Origin: Funneliformis mosseae
Taxonomy: Eukaryota; Glomeromycota; Glomeromycetes; Glomerales; Glomeraceae
Assembly (NCBI GenBank): GCA_910592005.1
Contig: CAJVPP010000469.1
Location: 1-31,737 of the forward strand
Length of the DNA: 31,737 bases
Direction: 5' to 3'
Part shown: in pieces, positions 1 through 10,476 of the stretch
How positions within the stretch are numbered: position 1 is the first letter of the stretch
How the letters are laid out: each line of letters opens with the position of its first letter
Position numbers and translations under genes: made by a program
Notes under the pieces: model-generated
Database searches by the model: none
Seen by the model: only the letters and a program-made list of their open reading frames with translations
What the model was told of the DNA's origin: nothing

Positions 1-165
1 ACAAATAAATCAAATATATCTAATATGTCCGATATGTCTAAGATATCAATTATATCAAATATGTTCAGTATATCAAACATATCAAATATATCAAATATGT
101 CTGATATATCTAACATTTAGATCTGTAATATACTGCGCCACGTTCATCAATCCAATCCTGTTACA
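1..165 (-). repeat. 3' LTR of the Ty3 element (partial)
   Basis: These 165 bases align without gaps to 6996-7160 with six substitutions (positions 38, 102, 108, 126, 137, 146), all transitions. On the minus strand the LTR begins TGTAACAGG at 165, directly after the TAA stop of the downstream ORF at 166-168. Positions 11-118 form a 9-bp periodic array of twelve units. The rest of the LTR lies outside the window. Confidence 0.93.
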
Positions 166-617
166 TTACTCCTCGCTTAAGATTTCTGCTCCAGCAGAAA
201 GGTTCAAAGCTTCAATTACCAGGGCTTGATATTCAGTAATTTTTAAACGTTGAATCATCGTTAAAATGAGTGATTGAGTACCAAAGATTCGTTGGACTCC
301 AAGATGTTCGAATAAGTAAAAGGCCCGTACAGCGGTTTATAGTAATGCGTAGTAATAATAGATACTTGTATCATACGTTGAGCAGGGGTATTAGTTTCAT
401 CCTTGAGGAGTTGTCCTAAATAAAAGGAATTGACAAGTGATAAAAGTTGATTACTCATGTGTGTGGATCGTAAGAGAGCTCGATAAGTAGTTTGCACTTT
501 TTGTGATAATGTCATATTATCCTTATAAGGTTCTAGATTCTGAGGAGTTATGGTCGAAGATACTGTCATATATTTCAGTTGTTCTAATACAATTTCGAAA
601 TTATTCAGTACAGCCAT
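166..617 (-). pseudogene. extra ORF between integrase and 3' LTR, frameshifted
   Basis: An ATG at 617 opens 118 codons to 261. The phase then appears to shift near 325-340, because another frame continues as a coherent peptide (FEHLGVQRIFGTQSL and on) to TAA at 166-168, exactly next to the LTR. Joined, it would be about 150 residues: mostly helical, soluble-looking, without signal peptide, membrane segment or zinc motif. It occupies the position of env in retroviruses but shows no envelope features. I do not recognise a domain. It could be an element-specific accessory protein or a captured fragment. Confidence 0.6.
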
Positions 618-639
618 TTTAAATTTTTCAAAATAGTGT

Positions 640-1990
640 CGTCAAGGTCCTAACTATGGCTATATTTATTGGAAATTCTGTCAACTGATGATGACTTGTG
701 GTATCCATTCAGATCTTTCTAAATATAGTTTTAAAAGATCGGCATGTACCGGATTCTTTCTAACTCGTCTATCTATAGTACGCAATTTGTATGTACCAGG
801 TTGTACAATATTATGTATGTAGAATGGTCCATCAAATTTATTCTTGAATTTATCACTATGTACGTGTGATTGTGGTACATTAAACATCAACACTTTGTCA
901 CCAATTTGGTAATTTATGCCAGGGTGATTTTTGTTATAACATTCCTGTTGCTGTTGTTATTGTTGTAGAATATTTTGTTGTGCATCCAGTCTTCTTTGTT
1001 CTAACTGGGCTGAAATTAATTGATGGTATTTGTTTATTGCTTGTGGAAAATTACTCTCAGGTGAAGGACGTTGTAACTGTAAATCAATTGGTAGTGTGGC
1101 TTTTCTTCCATATAATAACTCAAAGGCTCTAATTTTGTCATTTCTTGCTGTGCCGTTCGATAAACAAATAGAGCTGAAGGTAAATATGAATCCCATTCAC
1201 CCTTATGTTGTTCTGCATATTTAGCTAAAATATTACAGAGAGTCCTATTAAACCGTTCAGTTAATCCGTTAGTCTAGGAATGATATAGAGATGATAATCT
1301 ATGTTTAGTTTCCACAATATGCATAAGAGCATTAATTAACTCGTTCTGAAAGGACGTAGCTCTATCTGTTAAGATTTTCTTTGGCATACCATATCGACAA
1401 ATGATTTCACTATAAATGAATTGTGCCGTTGTTTGAGAAGTACAATCAGGAGTTGCAACAGCTTCTACCCATTTGGTAAGATATTCGGTAGCGACTATAA
1501 TATATCTATTTCCTTTGGTGGTTCGAGGGAGAGGTCTCACATAGTCTATTCCAACACGGTCGAAGAGTTATCCAATAGGTATTGGGTGTAAGGGTTCCAT
1601 CTGTTTAGGTCTTCCTTGTCGCTAACAAACGTCGCATGTTTTTATCCAGTTATCAATTACTCAATACATATTTGGCCAATAATACTTAGAAGCTATTTTA
1701 TTATAGATTATATCGCGGCCTAAATGTCTTCCTAAAGGTTCGTTGTGTATATTATAGATCAGTGTTTTGACTTCAGTAGTTTTGATGACTAATAGGGGTT
1801 GTGAAGGTTGTTTTTGATTTCTATGGTAAAGTTGCTGATTTTTGATAAAATATTTAGAAGATTGTTTTCGAATTTCAAGTTGTTATGCAGGTGTAGTATT
1901 TGGTGGGTAATTTAAAATGTTAAGGAAATTGTAAAGTTGGTTATAGGTTTCTAAATCCATTTTAATTGTTAGAGCTGTCAGTCACACTGC
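640..1990 (-). pseudogene. integrase of pol with GPY/F module, inactivated
   Basis: Integrase inserts element cDNA into the genome. The zinc-binding part (about 1620-1760) has the paired histidines (HNEPLGRHLG) and TCDVC, interrupted by stops. The catalytic core keeps its three acidic residues: Asp in GIDYV (1544-1546), Asp in LTDRA, and Glu in LTERFN (near 1255). A TAG directly precedes TNGLTERFN (about 1274). A frameshift follows near 1150. The C-terminal GPY/F-type module (KFDGPFYI then NPVHADLLKLY) is at about 730-850. The domains and order are typical of Ty3 elements, and no chromodomain is seen. Confidence 0.9.
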
Positions 1991-2119
1991 TGATACTTAA
2001 GCTTTTATTCTTTTGATGCTTATGTTCTAAGTTATAATTTAAATAGTGAGGGAGGGGAGTTGAGACAAAGCATCTGCATTTGAATGTATTTTTCCTTTTC
2101 TATATCTAATTTTATAGAG

Positions 2120-3330
2120 AAACTCCATAATTCTAATGATCTATCTCATAAATTTTCTGGGTGGATCAGGTTTATTAAATAACCATTGTAACGCTGCGTG
2201 GTCAGTGACTAACTCAAATAGTTGATAAAGTAGGTACAACCTAAAATATTCCATTCCCCAAATGGCAGCTAGACATTCTAATTCTATAGGCGCATAATTT
2301 CGCTCAGTATTATTCAGACTTTTGCTAGCATATGCAATAACGTGCTCTCTATTTTGGTCATCTAACTGTACTAGCACTGCCCCAAGTCCTACATAAGATC
2401 CATCAGTAAATAATAAAAAATTTTCGCTTGAAGTCTGAATATATGAGGATTGGTACGGTAATCAAACAGTCTTTCAAATGTTCGAATGCTTCTTGTTGAG
2501 ATAAAGTCCACTCAAAGAGGGTTTCTTTTCGTAATAATAAATGTAGAGAAGCAGCCTTAATTGAGAATTCTTGAATAAACTTGCGGTAGTAGGAGGCTAA
2601 TCCAAGGAATCCTCTAAGTTCTGTGATGTTTTTAGAAATTGGAAAGTGTTTAATCTTATCTATTTTTGACGGGTCTGGTGAAACTCCTTGTCCGCTAACT
2701 ATATGTCTTAGAAATGCAAGTTCTAATTTACAAAACTCGCATTTATCCTTGTCAAATTTTAATCCTGCCTTTTCTAACTTTCCAAAAATGTGCTTTAAAT
2801 GTTGCATATGTTCCTCAAAAATGGAAGAGAATATAATAATATTATCAAGATAAACTGCTATGAACTGCCTAATTTCTTTCTTAAAAACTTTGTTCATTAG
2901 CCGCTGGAAAGTGGCAGGTGCATTGGTTAATCTAAATGGCATAACCTTAAATTCATATAACCCTTGGCTTGTGATGAAGGCAGTCTTTGCTTGGTCTTCT
3001 GCTTTCATCGCTACTTGCCAGTATCCGCTAGCTAAGTCTAATGTAGAAAAATATTTGGAACGTCCAAATATATCTAATAGTTCATCAATCCGTGGCAATG
3101 GGTATCCATCTCTCCTAGTGACACTGTTCAATTTTCAATAATCAACACAAAAATGTAGACTTCCATTTTTCTTTTGTACTAACACAACAGGTGAAGCTCA
3201 AGGACTTTCAGACAGTTGGATGAGATTATATTTCAACATTCGATTAATTTCTTCCTTAATGAATTCCTGTTCTAAAGGTGCAACTCGGTATGCTCGTTGT
3301 CGTATTGGAAGAGGATTCTCTATCGGAATG
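2120..3330 (-). pseudogene. reverse transcriptase and RNase H of pol, inactivated
   Basis: The RT fingers and palm are clear. SPxASPVVLVQKKNGS is followed by LPRIDELLD, STLDLASGYWQ, then a Gly-to-Arg change in MPFxLTNAPATFQ. The catalytic YLDD box reads YLDN (Asn codon at 2841-2843), so one metal-binding Asp is lost. Stops replace expected sense codons at 3198-3200 and 3135-3137. RNase H starts in another frame after a shift at the T6 run (2415-2420, minus strand). It shows TDGS, ASKSLN, the NYAPIELECLA helix and TDHAAL. Family membership is certain, and loss of activity follows from the YLDN change plus stops. Confidence 0.93.
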
Positions 3331-3899
3331 TGGTGTTTCTCAATGGCAGTATGACCTAATTGTGCCAAATCATTGGCAAATGCCTTAGTATTGGCCTGTA
3401 GGAACTGTTGTAATTCTTTTTGTTGACTTTAATCTAAATGAGTATATGAATTGATCTTAGTCGGTTCTTTCTCAGAAATATTTTGTAATAACTGCCAATG
3501 TTCCCATTCTTTCTGGTATAAGGAGCAGATGTCTTCGGCTTGGTCAAGTTATTTATGACACCAACATCTACTTTCAGGACCTTGCCAATGGTACTTCCAT
3601 TTTGAATTCTCAGGTGGCTGACATTTGAATTTTTGGTTGAGACTCTCAAAATATTGCGGTGAATATGTTTGTTTTTGAACTATTACTTGTTTAGAATTAT
3701 TTATGGTTAAGATAGGTTCTTCTTTGTTATCCCTAATATCATGTAATACCGTTACGTTGTCAAATTTTCATCTTCATATTCGTCATCCATTGAGCCTGTG
3801 ACAATTGGAGTAGGTTGTTAGAACTTGTTGAATTGGGGTTTTTCCCAACAGGTCATAGGCACCTGATGTTCTTTTTGATCCCATTGAAAAATAAATTTC

Positions 3900-4260
3900 T
3901 GACAGTCCCAATACAGTCGTCCTCAGCATTTTATTAACCAGTCGTTTCCAGCTACAATATAGTAATCATTAGACTCTGTTATATTGACATCAATGGGAAT
4001 TTCTACATTATTAATTTGGATTGAAACATTAGTAACTTTTCCCAATGGTCGTGAGTGTCCTTCTTGTATATTAATCATAGTAATCATTGATGGGCCTTCA
4101 ATTTTTCTATTTAATTGTTGTAAGAAACTTTTTGACATAACGCTTCCAGTAGATCCTGAATCTAGGATCAAATAAATAGGTTTACCATCTATAAAGGCAT
4201 AACAGTATACTGCTTTTACAGCTTTAGGTACATCAATTTCATTTGAGGGATTTAAATAAT
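3900..4260 (-). pseudogene. retroviral-type aspartic protease domain of pol
   Basis: An open stretch at 3923-4171 contains the active-site motif LDSGST followed by hydrophobic beta-strand segments and a late GNDWL segment, as in Ty3-class retropepsins. It cuts the Gag-Pol polyprotein. It sits between the last zinc knuckle and reverse transcriptase, the expected place. The catalytic Asp is intact, but a stop follows near 3920 and the link to RT is broken by further stops, so the domain is treated as part of a dead pol gene. Confidence 0.85.
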
Positions 4261-4489
4261 GACTGGTACTCTCACCCTCTAGAGGTACCCTTAGTAGTTT
4301 AAGGACTGATTCGAGGGATTAGAAGAGTTGCTAGTAGTGATAAAGGTATTATTAAAAGGAAACGTCATAGGAGGCTGTGGAGAAGGAGGTGGTAAAAACA
4401 TATTTGGAGTATTATACATTGAACTCCTTGTGATAAAGCAGCTCGTTGGCTCATTTGACCAGATTGCGATTAACTATTATGGAAGTTTA

Positions 4490-6507
4490 GTGTTAGTTTT
4501 GTTGGACATAAGTTTCCCTAATGTCCAAGCTGGTGACAGTGTGAACAGGATCCAATAGGTATGGTATTACAATTTTTAGCCATGTGTCCTCTTCGCTTAC
4601 AAGTAAAACACCTATTTTCATTCTGGTATGTATTATTCCTATTCTGTTGGAAATTATTTTGACTACCACCTTAATTATTTCGTACTCTACAGTTTTTAGC
4701 AATGTGTCCAGGTCGGTTGCAACTATAACAGACTTGATTACCATTGTTATTACTATTTCTCCAATTGACATTATTGTATGCTGAATAACCGTGACCATTA
4801 TTTCGTGGGTTGGTGGTAGTAGTATTTAGTAGTTATTTAACTTCCTTCATCAGTTTTTCATTATTTTCCTTAATCAATTGTTGCATGTTAGGAAGCTTTT
4901 CTCGTTCTGTTTCCTTATCATGTTGATTCAAATAGGTTTTGCTAAGGGAATATCCTGATAGAACGCTATCTTTAGAGAGAACAGCTTCAATAGCCTCGAG
5001 CTCGATTAATCGCCTTTTCTAAATCACGAGGTGCAACAGCAGCTACTGCGATTAAAAATTCAGGTTGAAGTCCTTGTAAGAACTGTTCAATTTTCTCATC
5101 TTCTGGTGTGTTATAATCTGGATCAAGTTTGAGGTATAGCGATTCAATATCTGCGGCATAATCTTCTATGGATTGTCTAGGGTATTGCTTACATCGTCTA
5201 AGTGTGAAATGCCATTGAGTTCTCCTATGTGTTGTACAATAATGCTTCAAGAAGTGGTAAACGAAAGATCAGTATTTATGTTGTCGATCGCAAGAATTAT
5301 CCCAATATCACAAATCTTTTTCATTCTTAGTTTTGTTATACCAAATAAGGGCTGATCCTTTTAGAAACGAAAGGACTAATATAAGGCGTCACCTATCAGA
5401 AATTTCATTCGCATCTCCAGCATGGTTATACCTTTCCAACCATTCTCTAGGGTCTTAGTCTCCTCCCTTAAACATTGATAAATCTACAAACTTAGCTTCT
5501 CGCGATCTACCAAATCTAACAGTTTTAAAGATAGTCTGAAGGCCTTTCATCATTCAAAAGAGTTGTCTTTCATCATTATCTTTAGCATTATCGGTATCAA
5601 AAGGAGCTTTGTCGTCACTTTTTGAGTTACTATCTTCTGAGCTAGAACTAGAAGAAGATGGAGGACTATCATAATAGGAGGGAGAGCGGCGGCTCTTTGG
5701 TTTACCATTCTTCTTATCTTTTGACCTTCTATTTTTGCGCGAGTCTCGTGAATTATCAGTTTTTGACCGAGAGAAACATGAGGAGCAAACATTCTTTTTA
5801 TCAGTAGTGGTATCTTCCTCATCAAAAGATTTGGTATAAGTTAGTTTAGATGGCTTTTCAGTTCCTCAATATGAGCTGAAAGTGGAGTTGTTAAAGCTTA
5901 GGGTTCGCTTTTTAGGATCCTTTCTACTTGGAATAACGTCTGCAATGATAGTATCCTCAGGTGGATAATTTGTTTGAGAAATCAGGTCTTCTTTTACTGA
6001 TTCAGAAGTAGCACTATTTCTACGGCTCATCAAAGGTTTAGTCATCCTGGACGGAGAAGAATTACGACTTATACTTAGAAAGGATATATTAAGGTAATTG
6101 AGTAAATCTCCTCGATATTTCTTCTGGAATAATTCAGTTTCAGTTTGAGCTCAAAGACAGTATTCAACGGCTCGCTCAAAGGTTGGTATTGGTACTTGCT
6201 TGTATCTCAAAGTTTTAAGTGTCTGCTGATAATATATTTCTTGTACACCAGTGGTTTTTGCAGAGATTGCAATTTGAAAGACTTCTAAACTTTTGCTAGT
6301 ATATAATATTGCTCCTAAGACTTTCTGTGCCCAATCAAAGAAATTGAGAAAAGATGGAGGGATTTCCTTCAGATGTGGATTATAAGCGATACAGGATAGA
6401 TCGTCAGTTAGGACGGAAATAGCAGCTTTTCTAAAATTACGTTTTGATTTGTTGTGAATAGAAGAATGAGTCCTTTAATATTTTATCAATTCTCTAAAAT
6501 TATTCAT
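4490..6507 (-). pseudogene. gag polyprotein remnant (capsid and three CCHC zinc knuckles)
   Basis: Gag forms the particle and binds the element RNA. The likely start is the ATG at 6507, but codon 11 is already TAA (6475-6477). In-frame TGA codons follow at 6151-6153 and 5866-5868. A Ser/Asp/Lys-rich stretch (about 5550-5830) precedes a capsid-like region at about 4987-5540, with features such as PREWLERY and LKLDP. Three C-x2-C-x4-H-x4-C knuckles are readable at 4689-4730, 4569-4610 and 4506-4547. The third has TAG right after its histidine (4518-4520). Knuckle identity is firm. The number of separate reading frames joined in the capsid part is by eye and less certain. Confidence 0.85.
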
Positions 6508-6960
6508 AGGGTGTTTCTTATAGTACTACGTAAATAGGAAAAGGAGGTCCTGTTATCATTGTTAAATGTTAACGTGCAATCCTTGCGAATTGCAACTGTT
6601 AGACGAGGTGTTCGAGTGGTGATTCTTTTAAGTTTACGTAACGACTCAATTTAGTTTATCTCAAGATTTATAATCTACATAGTGTGTATTCACAATAAAA
6701 CTAGAAGCAAGGTGACTCGATTGATTCAGAGATATAATACTATGTTTATTGATAATAATAATAATAAAGATATGAGATAATAATAGAAAAATAAGAAAAT
6801 AAGAAATAATACGAAAAGAAATCAAAAGAGTTAAAGTACTAAGTGGGATGTTAGGCCAGGCGCCTCTACAAGAACTACTAGATGTCAATCTAAAAGCAAA
6901 ACTAAAGAAAACTAAAAGTGAACTAAAAAGCAAACTACTGTTTACATGATTCTATTGCTC

Positions 6961-6970
6961 TCTATTTATA
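6961..6970 (-). promoter_or_regulatory. TATA box of the LTR promoter
   Basis: The minus strand reads TATAAATAGA. It lies about 190 bases inside the 5' LTR and 36 bases downstream of the 9-bp array, a credible U3 position for driving minus-strand transcription of gag-pol. Promoter activity is inferred from the motif and its position only. Confidence 0.55.
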
Positions 6971-7005
6971 TTAAAGTAATACATAGATGGATATAACAAA
7001 TAAAT

Positions 7006-7113
7006 CAAATATATCTAATATGTCCGATATGTTTAAGATATCAATTATATCAAATATGTTCAGTATATCAAACATATCAAATATATCAAATATGTCCGAT
7101 ATGTCTAACATTT
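7006..7113. repeat. 9-bp tandem array in LTR U3
   Basis: Twelve consecutive 9-mers keep perfect phase and follow a pattern like CAAATATAT, CTAATATGT, CCGATATGT. The same array is at 11-118 in the other LTR. It lies just upstream, in the element's sense, of the TATA box at 6961-6970, where enhancer repeats would be expected. That function is inference. Confidence 0.85.
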
Positions 7114-7160
7114 AGATCTGCAATATACTGCACCACGTTCGTCAATCCAATCCTGTTACA

Positions 7161-10100
7161 ATACTCAATAATAAATACTTTAAAAATGTATTTAAATATG
7201 TTTGATGAATATTCAGTTAAAAATTTTTATAGTTTGTTATAACACTATATCAGTGCAGAAATATCTACTGAAAAATCATTTAGATAGAATAGGATGTTTT
7301 ATTTTTAAATCATTATTAATATAAAAATTTATTTGTAATATTCTTTGAACCAAAATATAATTACTCTATTGTGAAAAAAATTTTGATGATTTAATTAAAT
7401 TATTAGCTATTTTTCATTTAACAATTTATAGAAATATTTTAATAAAGTTTAATTAAAAAAAAAGGAATAAATTAAAAAGGATTTTTGCTATTTTTCTAAT
7501 ATTGAAACACGGTTCTCTTTTGATACTTTACTATTAGGATATTCTTTAAAATACTAACTAATAATTAATAAATTATGTGATTATTAAGAATGTATAGATC
7601 TGTTGTAAAATAATGTTAAATACTAATTTGTGAATACAGATATCACAAAATTTGTTTTCACATTTTAGGTTTATGTTTGTTCACATTACTTTAGTTATCT
7701 TTTCAATTTAATTGAAGAATTATCTCAATCTTATAATTAAAAATTACAAATAAATGAAGATATTGATAATTAGATAGATTCTTAAGTATAAAATGATAAT
7801 GATAAACTAAATAACACTAAAATTATGGAAAATCAAGTTGGAATTGATAGTTTAATATTGTTCAATTCTTCAAAAAGTATATCTTTTGGTCTTAACTGCT
7901 ATTTTTTATTTGTTAGTTTAGTGATATTTATAGGAATCATCATCATATAGTTAAATCTTAAACAAAAAATTTTTGATAAACTTCTGCATATGTTACTAGA
8001 ATTATTAATAATCTTGATACAACACTAAAAATTAAAAAGACTTTTATTAAAATAAATAAAAAGCTTAGTGCACATATTTTTGAAGTTAACGTTAATTTTA
8101 TTGCAAAGATTAGCAAAATTAAGAATAAAATCTATTTCAATTTTGTGAAGATCAACAAAATTAAGCATGAAATTAATAGTAAACTTACTACAAGAACTAA
8201 AAAATAATTTACGTGATATTAGTTACTTTGTAAAAATGCAAAAATAAGATCAATAATCAGTAATATTGTTATACAAATTGATTGTGAAGTCTACTGACTG
8301 AAAAATAGATTTTAACATATATAGTAACGTTTTAGGTATCTAAAGGATAACAATTTATGTTAACAATCCTAAAGTCTTGTTGGCATCAATAGAATTATCA
8401 ATGTAAATCACTAAAATTAATGTATATGTTTATATAGAAGAATCATAATGATGGATTGGGTTTTATGTTATGAGTTTAACTAATTAAAGTTATAAGATAA
8501 AAGATTGGTTTTATTAATTAGAGAAATTGGGATTATTACCATTCAATAATTTAAATAAGCTTTTGTTTGCGAACTTACAAAATTAAAGAATAAATAATAA
8601 ACTAAAGTATTTTAAAATTGTATTAGAAAAACTATCTAATAATTATTCTTAAGACTATCTAGCTTGACTTTATTAACTGAGTAATTATCTAACTTATAAT
8701 TCACTTAAGACTACTTAGACTACCTGACTGACTAATCCATGAGAATACATGAAATTTCTATCCTATTTATATAAAACTTTAGATTTAATTCTATTACTAA
8801 ATTAAGATAAAGTACAAATTAATAAATTACAGAAACTTTGTAAATATTATTACTTAGACTTTTTTTAGTGGATTATAAATCAATGGAAAGACTTGATTTT
8901 ATCAATCGTTTGGCGATCTTCAGATAAGTTTGATAGAAAAGATTGTATTTAAGGATGACCCTGTCGATTTGCATAATAAGTTCACTGAGCTTTCAATAGT
9001 CGTCAACCATTTAGGTACTTAATTATTAACCAATGGTCGTCATGCTATTTATTTGTGATGACTCTAAATCCTAAACAATCTTTGATCTTTAAATTCTGTA
9101 CGTTTATGCTGGACAAAAGATGAATATATCATTGTATTGGAAGCATGTTACCTTTTTAAGATTATCAGCTATTAGGCTTGTTTCCATCATTACTAAAAAT
9201 TGGCTTGAAATTTCAAATTTCGATAAAAATAGCATGTTTCCATCATTATTGAAAAAATGGCTCGAAATTCCTAAAGAATAAAATAATTTAAATATGCATT
9301 CAATGGTACAACAAGCTTTTGTATTGAATGACATCATCTGATTTGATGGCTCAAGGGAGAATACGTAACCGCAGTTATTGCAAAACATCTATTCATTAGT
9401 TAATGAGCAATTCATCTTGGATGTATTGATGGAGATAACGCTCAATCGTATTAGACAATTCTCTGAACTTTCTATTTTAATGCTACAACTAATGTTAGAC
9501 AATTTTGTTCAAAAGCGGTATGTGCGTTTACAAAAATAATTGAGGAAAAGATTGATTTAATGGATCTAGGATACTATGAATTTTTACTAAAGAAAATAAG
9601 AAAATGCAAGTCATTTGTGTCGCTCTGACAAAAGATTTAGGGATTCCAAATGAGTAAGTGATTTTTTTTTGCTAAAAAATTATTCATATTAATCAAATTT
9701 TATGTTTTTGATGCTTAGTTTTGTGAACAAATCATATGTCATGTCTTGTTAAAATATAAAATTTTTAATTCATATAAACTATAAAGAAACAATATATATA
9801 TTTTTTATTATTTTTTATTATTTTTAATAAATTTGATATAAATATAATAATATATATATATATATTTTTTTTTTTAATTGTTCTAAATTGTTCAAATAAA
9901 AACCTTCAAAAACTCCAATCATCATATAAATCACGAAAAAAATACCCATAAATAAAAAAAAAGAATAACATAAAATACATAAAATATATATAAATAAAAA
10001 TAAAATAAAAATAAAAAATGCTTAACTATTAACAAAACTGAAAATGCTATAAAAAATGCAAAAAAAAAAAAAAGTTCAACAGAAATACGGAAATGCAAAA

Positions 10101-10476
10101 AAATTATTACAATTGAAATGATGAAAAAAAAAAATGCAAAATTTCAGTGCTTGTAAAGAAAAAAAAATAGAAAAATATGTGCATTCAATCAATAGTAAAA
10201 TAGTAATAACAATGCAAGAAAGCATCTTTTTTAATTAAAGTTTTTTTTTTTTAAAAAAAAAAATAAAGCATTTTAAGAAAGGACACGAAAAAACTAAAAG
10301 TCAATTAAAAAAAATTTTTTTTTTTTGTTGGTTTTAAATAACTCGTCAATTACATGATAAACTATTATTAAAAAAAGTTCTTAAATAAAAATCATAAATT
10401 TTTTTTTTTTAAAAAAAAAAAGCCTAAAAAATAATGGAATTAGTTTTTTTTTTTTGTTTGTTGGTTTTTTTTTTTA
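7161..10476. other. AT-rich intergenic region with decayed coding-like fragments
   Basis: No intact gene is supported. Short plus-strand open stretches occur at 7824-7950 (a 41-codon ATG ORF with a hydrophobic segment), about 8030-8205 (Lys/Ile-rich), 8940-9020 and 9480-9630, separated by stops; none is recognised. Between about 8500 and 8870 there is a minus-strand TATATAAATAGGA (8761-8772), like the LTR promoter above, so an old LTR remnant is possible. From 9660 to 10476 the DNA is mostly A/T homopolymer and simple sequence, forming the 3' flank of the CEP104 gene. Confidence 0.6.
9179..9270. repeat. 56-bp-spaced imperfect tandem duplication
   Basis: A segment beginning TGTTTCCATCATTA at 9179 recurs at 9235 with a few substitutions and a one-base length change, ending near GAAATT in both copies. 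It lies in a decayed coding-like stretch and might be a duplicated repeat unit of a lost protein. Confidence 0.6.

Larger units (their letters stand above)
1..7160 (-). mobile_element. Ty3/gypsy-type LTR retrotransposon, decayed, left end cut by window
   Basis: The sequence shows two direct repeats (1-165 and 6996-7160) bounding gag, protease, RT, RNase H and integrase remnants, all on the minus strand. Protease-RT-RNase H-integrase is the Ty3/Metaviridae order. The 5' LTR is at the high-coordinate end. The 3' LTR continues beyond base 1, so full length and target duplication cannot be read. Every main domain carries stops or frameshifts, so the copy is not autonomous. No conventional TGG-type primer binding site is evident next to the 5' LTR. 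The last bases before the 3' LTR on the minus strand (GCGAGGAG) are purine-rich and could be the polypurine tract. Confidence 0.95.
6551..7160 (-). repeat. 5' LTR of the Ty3 element
   Basis: The outer edge at 7160 is set by identity with the other LTR; on the minus strand it begins TGTAACAGG. The inner edge is uncertain because the matching part of the partner LTR is outside the window. Plus-strand TGTTA starts at 6551, 6563 and 6569 are the candidates, and 6551 is used here. The gag ATG at 6507 gives a hard limit. U3 contains the 9-bp array (7006-7113), followed by a TATA box at 6961-6970. Confidence 0.75.

Noticed and set aside
1030..1224. Plus-strand ORFs opposite pol (also 2623-2853, 2860-3141, 3984-4175)
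   Set aside because: They are antisense shadows of the clearly assigned integrase, RT and protease frames.
6661..6933. 90-codon ORF inside the 5' LTR
   Set aside because: Ile/Ser low complexity within U3-R-U5; an LTR is not expected to encode protein here.
9104..9388. 94-codon minus-strand ORF
   Set aside because: It spans an imperfect tandem duplication, has no recognisable domain, and plus-strand frames there look equally coding-like. Not supported as a gene.
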